Positions 47,097-58,502 are shown, numbered from the stretch's first letter. The stretch is DNA of 64,000 nt from Symsagittifera roscoffensis (GCF_963678635.1 NC_087067.1:50214233-50278232), one strand, 5' to 3'. Numbers and translations: made by a program. The notes: generated from the sequence alone by a model not told the origin.

Positions 47097-48893
47097 GTCG
47101 ACAACTTGGATCCCTACACCGCTCAAATTCCCACCCAACCAACCTCCACACTCCAATCCCAATAATCCCACTTTTTACTTTCCCACCACCCGATTTCCAA
47201 ACTATTAATATATCATCAAGAACGAATTCGCAGATATTTCAGTTTTATACTCCATCTCACAACTTAATAACTCTAATATAGAAACCCCTGACGAATTTGC
47301 AGACTCCGAACCATCTCCATCCAATAATTTTCAAACCAACTCCTCAGTTTTTTCAAAACCCCCTTTTCAACCAATCCCACCAAATAATTCACTCCCATCC
47401 GTTTCCACTCCTTTTTATGCTTCGCAAGTAACCCTAACCTACTCTCCATTTCATTCCGACCGATCATCTAATAATTCTCCAGATACCCCCCATATTTCCC
47501 AGGAACTCGATAATTTTATCACCCTACAACAACAGTTAATACACCCTAACAGCCTCACCATACATCAAATTTCATTCACAATAGAATCCTCAAACCCACC
47601 TACTCCTACACCCTCCTCAGCTTACACTGCATCATTAGCACAATCATCTACATCCACCGAAACATCGAATAGCACTCACCGAGCTTATCGCACTTTTAAA
47701 CGAAAATTCCCGAATCACCCGTTCCCGACCAAACCAGGAACAGCCTGCAAATATATTAATCACCCACAACACACCAACACGAAAGATTTTCTAGCAATCA
47801 CCTTACCCTCATTCCCACAATATACATTAACCACACCTAACGGCACTAACGACACACGTAGTTTTGTAGATGAACATGTTTTAATGCCCACACTTCACTG
47901 GACAGCTTATTACCATTTACTAATCCCCGTTGCCTGCCACTATCTAGTACTCATGACGATATAAAAAAGAATAACGATATGCTATATAGACTCACCGCAA
48001 CACTAACACCTAGACAATTTACTTATATAGGATATAAAAAATTACTAAAAACATTCACTGCACCTCGTGCTAACGAATTTACAATAGAATATTACGACCA
48101 TAATATCATCCGAACTAATCAAGACCAATTTCTAGATGACGACCGCTTCGCTAACCCACAACTTACAGAAAAATTTTTCATCAAAACGTCATATGTATTC
48201 ACACTTAATATTTTTGATAGAAAATATGATCACATAATTTCTGAAGCACTAAATGATTTTCAAGCTTACGAAAGTTTTAAAGACAAATTTCAGTTATTTT
48301 CACTAACCTTTCACTTCCTTGCACCACATGAACGCAATTTGCACTGTTCACACGACATTATGTTACGCACTAAACAGACTCATACATATACATACTATCG
48401 CTTCATACAAAATCATTTTGATTTACATACTCCATCAAGACAACCACACCATCGTTTTCAGTTTCTTAACTCGAAGTACACTTCACCATTTTTTCTTAAT
48501 TTCACCTATTGCATCAAGGATACTAACCTCCACGGCATCCTCCGCAATTATGACCCAGTAACACAAATGTATATATTTTGTCCCATCACGAAGACCTTTA
48601 ACGCCGAAGAATCCAGACCCTTCCTTATCCCACATGAATTTATCCAGCCTATAGAAATCCCAATATTAGAATTTATTCACAATACTAAATATAATCACAA
48701 AATATATAACCTCATTCAAAACACACCTTATGAGTTTGCAGTATGCACCGAAGAACTAAAAAACATTAAAGCACTTCAATTGCTTTGGCCACTGCTCCAA
48801 ACTAAAAACATCATTCGCATACTAGCAAAATTACTAACAACATCGGACATGATACACGACATCTTCCACCACGGCTTTTTCCCAGACGATTAA
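47093..48893 (+). pseudogene. ORF-C: about 600-residue protein of unknown family
   Basis: ATG 47,093 overlaps the Env stop (ATGA). The N-terminal third is Pro/Ser-rich. The rest is ordered, with HRAYRTFKRKFPNHPF, TLPSFPQYTLTTPNG, then 305 open codons (47,979-48,893) containing LTFHFLAPHERNLHCSHDIM, SPFFLNFTYCIKDTNLHGI, LRNYDPVTQMYIFCPITK and, at the end, FHHGFFPDD. Two single-base shifts split it: one before 47,281 and one near 47,920, where copy 1 has one more T. It has no signal peptide and no zinc or catalytic motif I recognise. Conservation of sequence and ends in two independently decayed copies supports a real gene. Confidence 0.65.
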
Positions 48894-50430
48894 CAGGTAA
48901 GTATAATTTAAAAATGTTCTCAACTAATAAATTTAAATTAGTACTAGCCATTCTTTGTTCATGTTTCTTTTACATTTCTAGTCTTCATACCACGATCATC
49001 TGCAAAAAACAGAAAAGAAAAATAAAAAATAAACTTGTTAAAATTCTTCTAAACTTCATTAATATTTTGCACACGATAATATGATAAAATTCATACCAAA
49101 TGTAGTAAATTAATTTATAAATTGTTTCCCCATAAAGCAGTAAATTTATTTACGATGAAAATTTATAACTTTAAATTTCCCCCAAAAAAGCAGTAAATTT
49201 GAAATTATATGTAATAAATTGATAAAATGAAAATGCAGTACTAACCTTTTGATATTTTCATTCACTCGCACAAGAATTCTATCCAAACTCGCACAGCTCG
49301 CCCACGAAGAATTGTTTAAATAATGATTTTAAGTTTCAAGTTTTCACACTCAACAACTCTAACACACGATAACAAGTTTCAAACTTTCCTTTAACCCGGT
49401 TGGAAAGGAATTATATACTAAATCAAACTAACCAACGCAGCTTACTAAACACCACAAATCATAAAATAACACCATGACTAAGAAAAGAAAACCAACGGTA
49501 CCCAAACAGGAATAACCCAGTTTAAAACTGGATAATTTATTCTTTTGAAGATTATTATAAAGTCTAAGAAAGAAATAATAAAACACAAAAAAGTCGCAAG
49601 ACAAACCCATACCAAAAACAAATTGATTTTTGAAAAAAGGACACAACCAAAGAAACATAAGAAAGACCAACATAAACCCAACATAAAACGTTATCACATA
49701 ACAGAACCTCTCAAAGAAACCGCACGAAATCATACTCCCACTCCTGGCCTAACCCACCAGAGAGGACGTCATGAGCATGCTCTATAGCCGGCCTAACCCA
49801 CCGCGCTACATCCACGCTTTGTGACCACACTTCAATTTTTAATAAGAGGTACTCAAGGGTGAGTAACTTTTCAAAACAACCGAACTAAAACAAAATGCTT
49901 TTGTGAAAACAACTAACTAAATTCATGATTAAAAAACCGAACTAATAAAATTTTATAAAATGTAAATCATACCTTGCAGTATATAGATTGACACACAACA
50001 ACAAAGACGAACATCCAAGGACAAAGTGATTCCCTCACACTCGAACAAGAATGGCTAACCACAACCGATATGCCGTCCACAACCACAACTCAAAGGATTT
50101 AGAGTACGACTTGACTTCGCAGAAAAGGACTTCATTGAACTAGACCAATGACCACCTCGATGTTCAAGTATACGGACAGATCCGAATTATGAGGCATCCC
50201 TTCCACACACGATCTCCACGCCATTCCCAGACGAGGTTGAACACAAAACAAGTTCTCTACATAATACAGAAAAACCCGTCATAGCAAACCATTTCGAAAT
50301 CAAATAGAATGAAAATTCTTTAACAAGAGAAACCGGACAAGAATATGATGTTCGCCAAATACCAACGTTCATCATCCATCCTTTGAATTGCAGAAAGATA
50401 ATTCTAAAAACTCTGTAAAACCCGGATGGG
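48894..50430 (+). other. Conserved 3' non-coding region of large element
   Basis: 1.5 kb with no conserved ORF. Blocks match copy 1: three AGTAAATT-containing units (49,100-49,230), ACTTTCCTTTAACCCGGTT (about 49,381), a GC-rich block GAGGACGTC..AGCATGCTCTA (49,762-49,783) followed by CCACGCTTTGTGAC, and a TACTCA/TGAGTA hairpin (49,849-49,865). GGATGGG directly precedes the 3' LTR and may act as a weak polypurine primer. Confidence 0.65.
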
Positions 50431-50840
50431 TGGAACCTGATCTAAACTATATTTTATGATTGGATAAATTGGATATTTTACCACTGTAAAGTATTTAATA
50501 TTAACCAATCATAATCCATCTAACTAACAACCCACTTATTTGTAAGTGCTGAAATTACTTGCAATTTCAGCACCAGAGAGATTTGAATTTAACTTAGAAA
50601 TTAGTTGCCTCTCCAAGAGAACTTCAGCAGCCGCAACAAACCAGTATACCCTAGATCTATTGAGCCTAGCAGAGACTAGTTAAACACCCTGAGACTAGAA
50701 AGTATAAGAGTAAGATTAGGATCGGTATTAGACTAAGAAGTTGCACGAATCTATCCGGCCGAAAATAAGATAGCGTGACGAGCAGACGGTGTACCCTATC
50801 CGAAATTACTCTATGAGTTAACCAGATCGGTCCTTACTCA
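50431..50840 (+). repeat. 3' LTR of large element
   Basis: 410 bp, same ends as the 5' LTR. The 5 extra bases come from CCCTGAGACTAGAAAG against CCCTAAGAAAG. Followed by target duplication CCGG. Confidence 0.92.
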
Positions 50841-50847
50841 CCGGGTA

Positions 50848-51386
50848 TTAATGCCTAATCAAGGTTTGCTAGTTATATTTCGACTGAGACGGATAGTACT
50901 TGTGTCAGAGTTTGACCGACAATCCATAGTAGAGAATACCCTATAGTCAAACTCAAAGACAAAGAATACAGTGGAGTCGGTCGAAACGTAAAGAGAAACA
51001 TGAAGTCAAAAAAGTCAAAACATAAAGTCGAATTAAGCAAAGCATAAAGTCGAACTCAATTTCGAAACAAAAGTTATGGAACATCAAAGAAATGATGAAC
51101 GAATCACTCGAGAGAGTTTTTTGCCGCAGTAAAAGTTTTTTGTTAGTAAAAAAATTTCTTAGCAAATTTAAAACAAAAGCTCACGTTTTAATGTGCATAT
51201 TACTTTAATTTTTTTTTGATCTGGTCAAAAAGTGACACAAAATATATTGCGCCAGATGCATTAGACTATCATTTTACTTTTAATAAAAATGGTTGGTCGA
51301 ATTTGGTCGAATCAAATATCTAATGGGCCAAACTTTGTCGAAACCGTTTTCATCGGTCGAACACTTTCGACAAAAAACTTTTCTTC
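50848..51386. other. Short host segment between two retroelements
   Basis: Begins at the right flank of MITE-C and ends at the BEL target site. Carries loosely repeated GTCGAA and AAAGTC words, also seen after the BEL element (63,620-63,730). No gene seen. Confidence 0.5.
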
Positions 51387-51391
51387 GGTCA

Positions 51392-51874
51392 TGTTGCAGC
51401 GCAAATATAAAACAATAGTATAAATGCATATAAAAGTAAATGCATACAGGGACCGTAGCCAAGCGTATACATGGTGCGTCCCGGCGGGTTCGGCGCCGGT
51501 TCGAATCCCGACTAGGTCATTTCCTTTCTGGAACTCGAATATGCACCGAACTTGATGGGATGCTCCGTAACCAGGTTCGATCCCCCCAAAACCGATTTTA
51601 ACCGTCTTTTCGCTCTAATTTGGTTCAGCCTTGATTAAGGCTGACCTTTAAAAAGAGCAATTTGTCTCAAGGACAAATACTGGCCATTTTTGCAGCTTGC
51701 TTTGAGTTATGCAGTTTATTGTGGCCGATGTTACCGATGATAAAGTTTGTTAAAATTATCGTTATATTTTCAAATTTCCGTTATATTTCCGGAGTTATTT
51801 TGCCGAGAAAATACTCATTAATTAAATTGTTTAAAAAACCGTTTTTTATATAATCTTGGAGATTGACGCGCACA
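51392..51874 (+). repeat. 5' LTR of BEL element
   Basis: 483 bp, TG...CA. TATA-like words (GTATAAATGCATATAAAAG, about 51,418) lie upstream of tRNA-like promoter boxes. Differs from the 3' LTR at only three sites (ACCGTAG/ACAGTAG, CAATTTG/CAACTTG, GTTAAAA/GTTGAAA). Confidence 0.95.
51456..51584 (+). promoter_or_regulatory. tRNA-like A and B boxes inside the BEL LTR
   Basis: TAGCCAAGCGTA (51,456-51,467) fits the tRNA A box except for its last two bases, and GGTTCGAATCC (51,498-51,508) matches the B box exactly. A second B-box match, GGTTCGATCCC, lies at 51,574-51,584. Both are repeated in the 3' LTR (A 63,134, B 63,176). The flanks do not fold into a full cloverleaf, so this looks like a tRNA-derived or SINE-like segment, not a tRNA gene. 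Confidence 0.55.
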
Positions 51875-51877
51875 TTT

Positions 51878-51895
51878 TGGCGCCCCACAAGGGAC
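51878..51895 (+). promoter_or_regulatory. Primer binding site of BEL element
   Basis: TGGCGCCCCACAAGGGAC starts 3 bp after the LTR and carries the TGG expected for a tRNA CCA end. The tRNA was not identified. Confidence 0.7.
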
Positions 51896-51973
51896 TCGAT
51901 TCTGTATCACAAGGGACTCGAGTTTACTACAAGGGACCACTGTTTTTGGCGGACCCGAGTGTATCCTTCCGTC

Positions 51974-52166
51974 AGTTGGCCGAAAGTCGACAGAGTACCA
52001 GTTGGCCGAAAGTCGTCAGAGTACCAGTTGGCCGAAAGTCGACAGAGTACCAGTTGGCCGAAAGTCGTCAGAGTACCAGTTGGCCGAAAGTCGTCAAAGT
52101 ACCAGTTGGCCGAAAGTCGTCAGAGTACCAGTTGGCCGAAAGTCGTCAGAGTACCAGTTGGCCGAG
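51974..52166 (+). repeat. 26-bp minisatellite in BEL leader (7 units plus a partial)
   Basis: Unit AGTTGGCCGAAAGTCG(A/T)CAG, then AGTACC, repeated without spacers. Units 1 and 3 have GTCGAC and the others GTCGTC; unit 5 has CAAAG. Because 26 is not a multiple of three, all three forward frames stay open through it, which produces spurious ORFs. Confidence 0.95.
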
Positions 52167-52797
52167 TGGCCTAAGCTGACGCCGATTATATAGGCTGTTA
52201 AATCGAGATTCAATCAGTCCCAGCGAGGAGCTGAAAAAAGCAGAAAAACGGACGCGACATATTTCTTATTTATCAAGAACTGACAAAGGAAATTCAGAGA
52301 GGCCTACCGAGAAATTCAGGTGTCGATTGAGTTGTCAAACGCAAGCCAGCTACAGACGTTTTGTGGAAGTGATAGAAGCAATCATGGAACAATTTCTCTG
52401 CGTCTGGCCGATGGTTTGATAATCCGAAAACCGGTGACCGCCCAATCTCCAAAAAATCGTCAAAAAACTGTAAGACTCATCTAATCTTTATAAACTTTTT
52501 TGTGCAATAAAATTACATACGGTGTCTTGTTGTGTATCCCAACTCAAAGCAAGCTACAAGTGGTAATTTTCCCGATACCACAAAGTTTTGGGTAATTGTG
52601 AACGGATTGAAAATCCAAGAAATCGGATCATAGACAAGGGGTACTAGACTAGTTTTTTGGGTTGGTTTACGACTCGAACCTGCTGACCAAAATTTTCCGA
52701 AAAATTTTGGGAAAAAAGTAAGAAATTTCCAAAAAATCGTCAAAACGTCCCCATAATTCGGCGAAACTGTGCTGTAACATGACACCAACCTTATGGT
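52167..52797 (+). other. BEL leader, central part, non-coding
   Basis: No ORF with a recognised product. The word CCAAAAAATCGTCAAAA occurs twice (about 52,450 and 52,727). Confidence 0.5.
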
Positions 52798-53310
52798 AAG
52801 TGGTCTGGTAGCGAAATATCAGGCAAATTAAGTTGAGTTTTTTCATCCTCAGGTTTTTTCCGCGTGTGTTGTTGGAACTTAACCGATTTGCCTGATTCTC
52901 CAACCCCATTGGTAAACTTAAGGTTTACAACGACTTGATACCTGTTTGCATTCGTTCGCTTTTCAAAACATTCGTTTCACAACGACTGACTAAGTGGTCC
53001 GGGACGGTAAAATTAAGCAAGTTAAGCTGTTGTCTTTCATCCTCAGGTTTGCTCCGCGTGTGTTGTTGGTTTTCAACCGACTTGCTTAATTCCCAAACCT
53101 CTTGGTAATTCGTCGAGCTACTAGCCGATTAGTAGTGACGCACCGTCGTACGACCGTTCAACAAATTTCGTACGCCGTAACATCATCCTAAGTGGTCAGG
53201 GAGGTGATATTAAGTAAGTTAAGTTGGTTTTATTCATCCTCAGGTTTACTCCGTGTGTGTTGTTTGATATCAACCGACTTACTTAATCCCCAGCCCCATT
53301 GGTAACTTTA
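52798..53310 (+). promoter_or_regulatory. Three repeated covarying hairpins in BEL leader
   Basis: Each module starts AAGTGGTC (52,798; 52,992; 53,190) and has a perfect stem: ATCAGGCAAAT with ATTTGCCTGAT (52,818/52,886), AATTAAGCAAGT with ACTTGCTTAATT (53,011/53,080), and ATTAAGTAAGT with ACTTACTTAAT (53,209/53,277). The loops share CATCCTCAGGTTT and CCG(C/T)GTGTGTTG. Bases that differ between modules change on both sides of the stem. The last module ends about 85 bp before the gag ATG. Packaging, translation or dimerisation signals are possible roles. Confidence 0.75.
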
Positions 53311-53393
53311 CTCACCAAAAACCGTTCCGAATCGCCCCGCAAACGCCCGATAACCGTTAAGTATAGTTTGAGTTAAGTATAGACCCTAGAGCC

Positions 53394-55484
53394 ATGGATG
53401 AGAACTTTCAGAAGAGGGTTCAAAGGTTATTTGCGAAGCGAACCAAGCTTGAAAATGAAATGTACAAGTGCCATGAAATTATAATTGAGAACATTGAAAG
53501 TCAGAGTCGCTCATCAAAGATTGACACTCAGATTCAGAATTGCAAGAGCCTGATAGAGACTGCAGTTGAAATAAATGAGGAATTGATTAAGTTAGCTTCT
53601 AAAAGTGTTGATCCTGATAAATTGATACCAGAGCAGGATATGTGGCTTCATACGGTTACATCAAGAAACGATACAGTTTTACAGAAGGCTGCATCATATA
53701 AAGCTGGCTTAAACGTTGAACCTGAGGAAACAGAGCTTGACAATGTTGCAGAATCGTTAAGTACGATCATAACAACACAACCACAAGATTCACATGAAGC
53801 AGATGCGCGCTCTAAGGTGTCGCGGTACAGTAGTCGACATCATAAATCAGGTTCGCATAAATCCAGTCGCTATACCGTCGCGCAGTCAAAAACATCAACT
53901 GAGAAGAGGCGAGATTTGTTGGTTTTGAAGAAGCAGCAGGAGGAACTTGAGAGACAAGCAAAGGTGTCATTGAAGTTGAAAGCGCAGCAAAATAAAATAA
54001 AAGAACAGCAAGGTAATTTAGAGTTGGAAGAACTAGCTGAGGTACACCGCAAGAAACTGGCTGAAATTGAGTTAAAGGAATTCGAGTTGGAAGAAGAGCT
54101 TTCTGCAGCAAGTGAGAAGATAGGAAATGCTAGCGTAACACATGTTGACCCACAACGTACTGAACAATGGGTAGAAAACGTTGTCACTGAGCAAGAGCAG
54201 GCCGAAGTTGTTGCAAGCTCAGAGCAAAGTCATCCAGTAGTCGAGAGTTCCACTTTGATTGCTACTGATGTTTTGCAAGGGGTTGGTGCCGTCGTCAGCG
54301 GGGGTGCCGTCGTCAACGCTGGTCAAACCACATACAGTGAACCGGGAGGCCACAATAGGAATCGAATTCAGGCTCAGAGATCAAGTTTGGTCCAATCGCG
54401 TCTGTCATTGCACTCAATCGAGAACCCATCTAGTTTACCACAGTTCGTTGCCTCCAGCTCAAACTTTGTTACTCCACACTTAGCTTCAACGCCTCATGCT
54501 GAAGTTTCGCAAAATCACAATCTGATACCACAAGCAAGTGGTAGCATTCCCGCTTCAGTGCCCTTTGGTAATCCCACCATTAATGTGGCATCGCCTTCTG
54601 TGTCGACCGTTACTAATCCAGTTTCGCTTCCGGCGAGTCAACCTTTTGTTCCTCCATTAACCGTTCCGATTCCCATTTCGCTTCCGATTATTCAACCATT
54701 TGTCCCGTCAACCGTTCCTATTCCCTCTTTGCTTCCGGTCAGTCAGCCACATTCCGGCCCCGTTTCAACTGGGTATCAGGCGCCTGCAGCGCCATCCCAT
54801 CAACCTTTAAATGTTCCAAACAACACAACAAGTTTCTCAAGTGAACACTATAACCCGTATAGCAGTTTGTGGAGACCTGCCGCGACTGCGCAAACGATGC
54901 CAGTTCCTCAATACTGCGCACCGCCCTCAAACGTTTTCTCAGTGACAACTCCTGTTGTTCCACCAAACACCGTAGTTCCTTATACAAGTTTTGGGACTGT
55001 GTATCACACCCAGCCGCAAACTCATCCAGTTGTTGAAACAGCGCATCAAGGTTATCCACCTACATATCCTGCGCCCACTACGGGCCCGTCTTACGTGCCT
55101 AATAGCGAACAACCCATCTCGGCGAGAGAGTTAGCAGATATCATTCTGCATAGCCGCAAAGACCGTCTACCGGAGTTGAACTTGGAAGTGTTTGATGGAG
55201 AACCACTTAACTGGTATGAATGGTTCGGGCAGTTCCAAGCAACAGTTGATTCGGCTATGCTAACTGATGATGAAAAACTCAAATATCTGAAAACACACGT
55301 TAAAGACAAAGCTAAGAGTGCAATTGCGGAATACGGCTACAGTGGAGTGTTGTATAAGGATGCTCTAGCAACTCTCCAGAGAAAGTTTGGGCAACCTCAT
55401 GTTGTAGTTGGTGCACATTTGGATAAGTTGAAGAATTTTCCCGCATTGAAGATGCACAACTCTGACCATGTTATAAGTCATTGA
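53394..55484 (+). pseudogene. gag: BEL Gag N-terminus and first repeat unit
   Basis: ATG 53,394 (context AGAGCCATGG) starts a 696-codon frame. The order is an N-terminal helical region, a charged segment and coiled coil (residues about 170-250, KKQQEELERQAKVSLKLKAQ), a long Pro/Ser/Thr-rich linker, and a DUF1759-like domain (FDGEPLNWYEWFGQFQATVD). It ends ..SDHVISH-stop because the next repeat unit joins in a different frame. In an intact element this frame would run on through zinc knuckles into pol. BEL Gag forms the particle core. Confidence 0.85.
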
Positions 55485-58400
55485 AGTTGAAAGCGCAGCA
55501 AAATAAAATAAAAGAACAGCAAGGTAATTTAGAGTTGGAAGAACTAGCTGAGGTACACCGCAAGAAACTGGCTGAAATTGAGTTAAAGGAATTCGAGTTG
55601 GAAGAAGAGCTTTCTGCAGCAAGTGAGAAGATAGGAAATGCTAGCGTAACACATGTTGACCCACAACGTACTGAACAATGGGTAGAAAACGTTGTCACTG
55701 AGCAAGAGCAGGCCGAAGTTGTTGCAAGCTCAGAGCAAAGTCATCCAGTAGTCGAGAGTTCCACTTTGATTGCTACTGATGTTTTGCAAGGGGTTGGTGC
55801 CGTCGTCAGCGGGGGTGCCGTCGTCAACGCTGGTCAAACCACATACAGTGAACCGGGAGGCCACAATAGGAATCGAATTCAGGCTCAGAGATCAAGTTTG
55901 GTCCAATCGCGTCTGTCATTGCACTCAATCGAGAACCCATCTAGTTTACCACAGTTCGTTGCCTCCAGCTCAAACTTTGTTACTCCACACTTAGCTTCAA
56001 CACCTCATGCTGAAGTTTCGCAAAATCACAATCTGATACCACAAGCAAGTGGTAGCATTCCCGCTTCAGTGCCCTTTGGTAATCCCACCATTAATGTGGC
56101 ATCGCCTTCTGTGTCGACCGTTACTAATCCAGTTTCGCTTCCGGCGAGTCAACCTTTTGTTCCTCCATTAACCGTTCCGATTCCCATTTCGCTTCCGATT
56201 ATTCAACCATTTGTCCCGTCAACCGTTCCTATTCCCTCTTTGCTTCCGGTCAGTCAGCCACATTCCGGCCCCGTTTCAACTGGGTATCAGGCGCCTGCAG
56301 CGCCATCCCATCAACCTTTAAATGTTCCAAACAACACAACAAGTTTCTCAAGTGAACACTATAACCCGTATAGCAGTTTGTGGAGACCTGCCGCGACTGC
56401 GCAAACGATGCCAGTTCCTCAATACTGCGCACCGCCCTCAAACGTTTTCTCAGTGACAACTCCTGTTGTTCCACCAAACACCGTAGTTCCTTATACAAGT
56501 TTTGGGACTGTGTATTACACCCAGCCGCAAACTCATCCAGTTGTTGAAACAGCGCATCAAGGTTATCCACCTACATATCCTGCGCCCACTACGGGCCCGT
56601 CTTACGTGCCTAATAGCGAACAACCCATCTCGGCGAGAGAGTTAGCAGATATCATTCTGCATAGCCGCAAAGACCGTCTACCGGAGTTGAACTTGGAAGT
56701 GTTTGATGGAGAACCACTTAACTGGTATGAATGGTTCGGGCAGTTCCAAGCAACAGTTGATTCGGCTATGCTAACTGATGATGAAAAACTCAAATATCTG
56801 AAAACACACGTTAAAGACAAAGCTAAGAGTGCAATTGCGGAATACGGCTACAGTGGAGTGTTGTATAAGGATGCTCTAGCAACTCTCCAGAGAAAGTTTG
56901 GGCGACCTCATGTTGTAGTTGGTGCACATTTGGATAAGTTGAAGAATTTTCCCGCATTGAAGATGCACAACTCTGACCATGTTATAAGTCATTGAAGTTG
57001 AAAGCGCAGCAAAATAAAATAAAAGAACAGCAAGGTAATTTAGAGTTGGAAGAACTAGCTGAGGTACACCGCAAGAAACTGGCTGAAATTGAGTTAAAGG
57101 AATTCGAGTTGGAAGAAGAGCTTTCTGCAGCAAGTGAGAAGATAGGAAATGCTAGCGTAACACATGTTGACCCACAACGTACTGAACAATGGGTAGAAAA
57201 CGTTGTCACTGAGCAAGAGCAGGCCGAAGTTGTTGCAAGCTCAGAGCAAAGTCATCCAGTAGTCGAGAGTTCCACTTTGATTGCTACTGATGTTTTGCAA
57301 GGGGTTGGTGCCGTCGTCAGCGGGGGTGCCGTCGTCAACGCTGGTCAAACCACATACAGTGAACCGGGAGGCCACAATAGGAATCGAATTCAGGCTCAGA
57401 GATCAAGTTTGGTCCAATCGCGTCTGTCATTGCACTCAATCGAGAACCCATCTAGTTTACCACAGTTCGTTGCCTCCAGCTCAAACTTTGTTACTCCACA
57501 CTTAGCTTCAACGCCTCATGCTGAAGTTTCGCAAAATCACAATCTGATACCACAAGCAAGTGGTAGCATTCCCGCTTCAGTGCCCTTTGGTAATCCCACC
57601 ATTAATGTGGCATCGCCTTCTGTGTCGACCGTTACTAATCCAGTTTCGCTTCCGGCGAGTCAACCTTTTGTTCCTCCATTAACCGTTCCGATTCCCATTT
57701 CGCTTCCGATTATTCAACCATTTGTCCCGTCAACCGTTCCTATTCCCTCTTTGCTTCCGGTCAGTCAGCCACATTCCGGCCCCGTTTCAACTGGGTATCA
57801 GGCGCCTGCAGCGCCATCCCATTAACCTTTAAATGTTCCAAACAACACAACAAGTTTCTCAAGTGAACACTATAACCCGTATAGCAGTTTGTGGAGACCT
57901 GCCGCGACTGCGCAAACGATGCCAGTTCCTCAATACTGCGCACCGCCCTCAAACGTTTTCTCAGTGACAACTCCTGTTGTTCCACCAAACACCGTAGTTC
58001 CTTATACAAGTTTTGGGACTGTGTATTACACCCAGCCGCAAACTCATCCAGTTGTTGAAACAGCGCATCAAGGTTATCCACCTACATATCCTGCGCCCAC
58101 TACGGGCCCGTCTTACGTGCCTAATAGCGAACAACCCATCTCGGCGAGAGAGTTAGCAGATATCATTCTGCATAGCCGCAAAGACCGTCTACCGGAGTTG
58201 AACTTGGAAGTGTTTGATGGAGAACCACTTAACTGGTATGAATGGTTCGGGCAGTTCCAAGCAACAGTTGATTCGGCTATGCTAACTGATGATGAAAAAC
58301 TCAAATATCTGAAAACACACGTTAAAGACAAAGCTAAGAGTGCAATTGCGGAATACGGCTACAGTGGAGTGTTGTATAAGGATGCTCTAGCAACTCTCCA

Positions 58401-58502
58401 GAGAAAGTTTGGGCAACCTCATGTTGTAGTTGGTGCACATTTGGATAAGTTGAAGAACTTTCCCGCATTGAAGATGCACAACTCTGACCATGTTATAAGT
58501 TT
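53970..58502 (+). repeat. 1,511-bp tandem triplication inside BEL gag
   Basis: Units begin TTGAAGTTGAAAGCGCAGC at 53,970, 55,481 and 56,992. They are almost identical; I saw about five single-base differences, some unique to one unit (CACCTCATG and GGGCGACC only in unit 2; CATTAACC and AAGAACTTT only in unit 3). The period is 3 x 503 + 2, so each junction shifts the frame. The junction overlaps by GT. Confidence 0.95.

Larger units (their letters stand above)
32170..50840 (+). mobile_element. Copy 2: complete 18.7-kb env-bearing Ty3-like element
   Basis: LTRs 32,170-32,574 and 50,431-50,840 begin TGGAACCTG and end ACTCA. The 4-bp target duplication CCGG lies at 32,166-32,169 and 50,841-50,844. 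The order is LTR, primer site, leader, ORF0, gag-protease, RT, RNase H, integrase, ORF-B, Env, ORF-C, 1.5-kb non-coding region, LTR. The pol order and GPY-type integrase tail place it in Ty3/Metaviridae. At 18.7 kb it is two to three times the usual 5-9 kb. LTRs differ by about 8 substitutions and one 5-bp indel, yet the coding region has well over ten in-frame stops and about ten frameshifts. Confidence 0.92.

Noticed and set aside
51451-51520. Genuine tRNA gene
   Set aside because: A and B boxes are present, but acceptor and T stems do not pair well and the sequence is part of both LTRs.
51974-52166. CRISPR array
   Set aside because: Units are contiguous with no spacers, in a eukaryotic retrotransposon leader.
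51856-52193. Protein-coding repeats in all three forward frames
   Set aside because: They result from a 26-bp minisatellite that contains no stop in any frame; start codons and context are lacking.
53812-58331. Minus-strand frames repeated three times (72-106 codons)
   Set aside because: They are antisense shadows of the triplicated gag segment.
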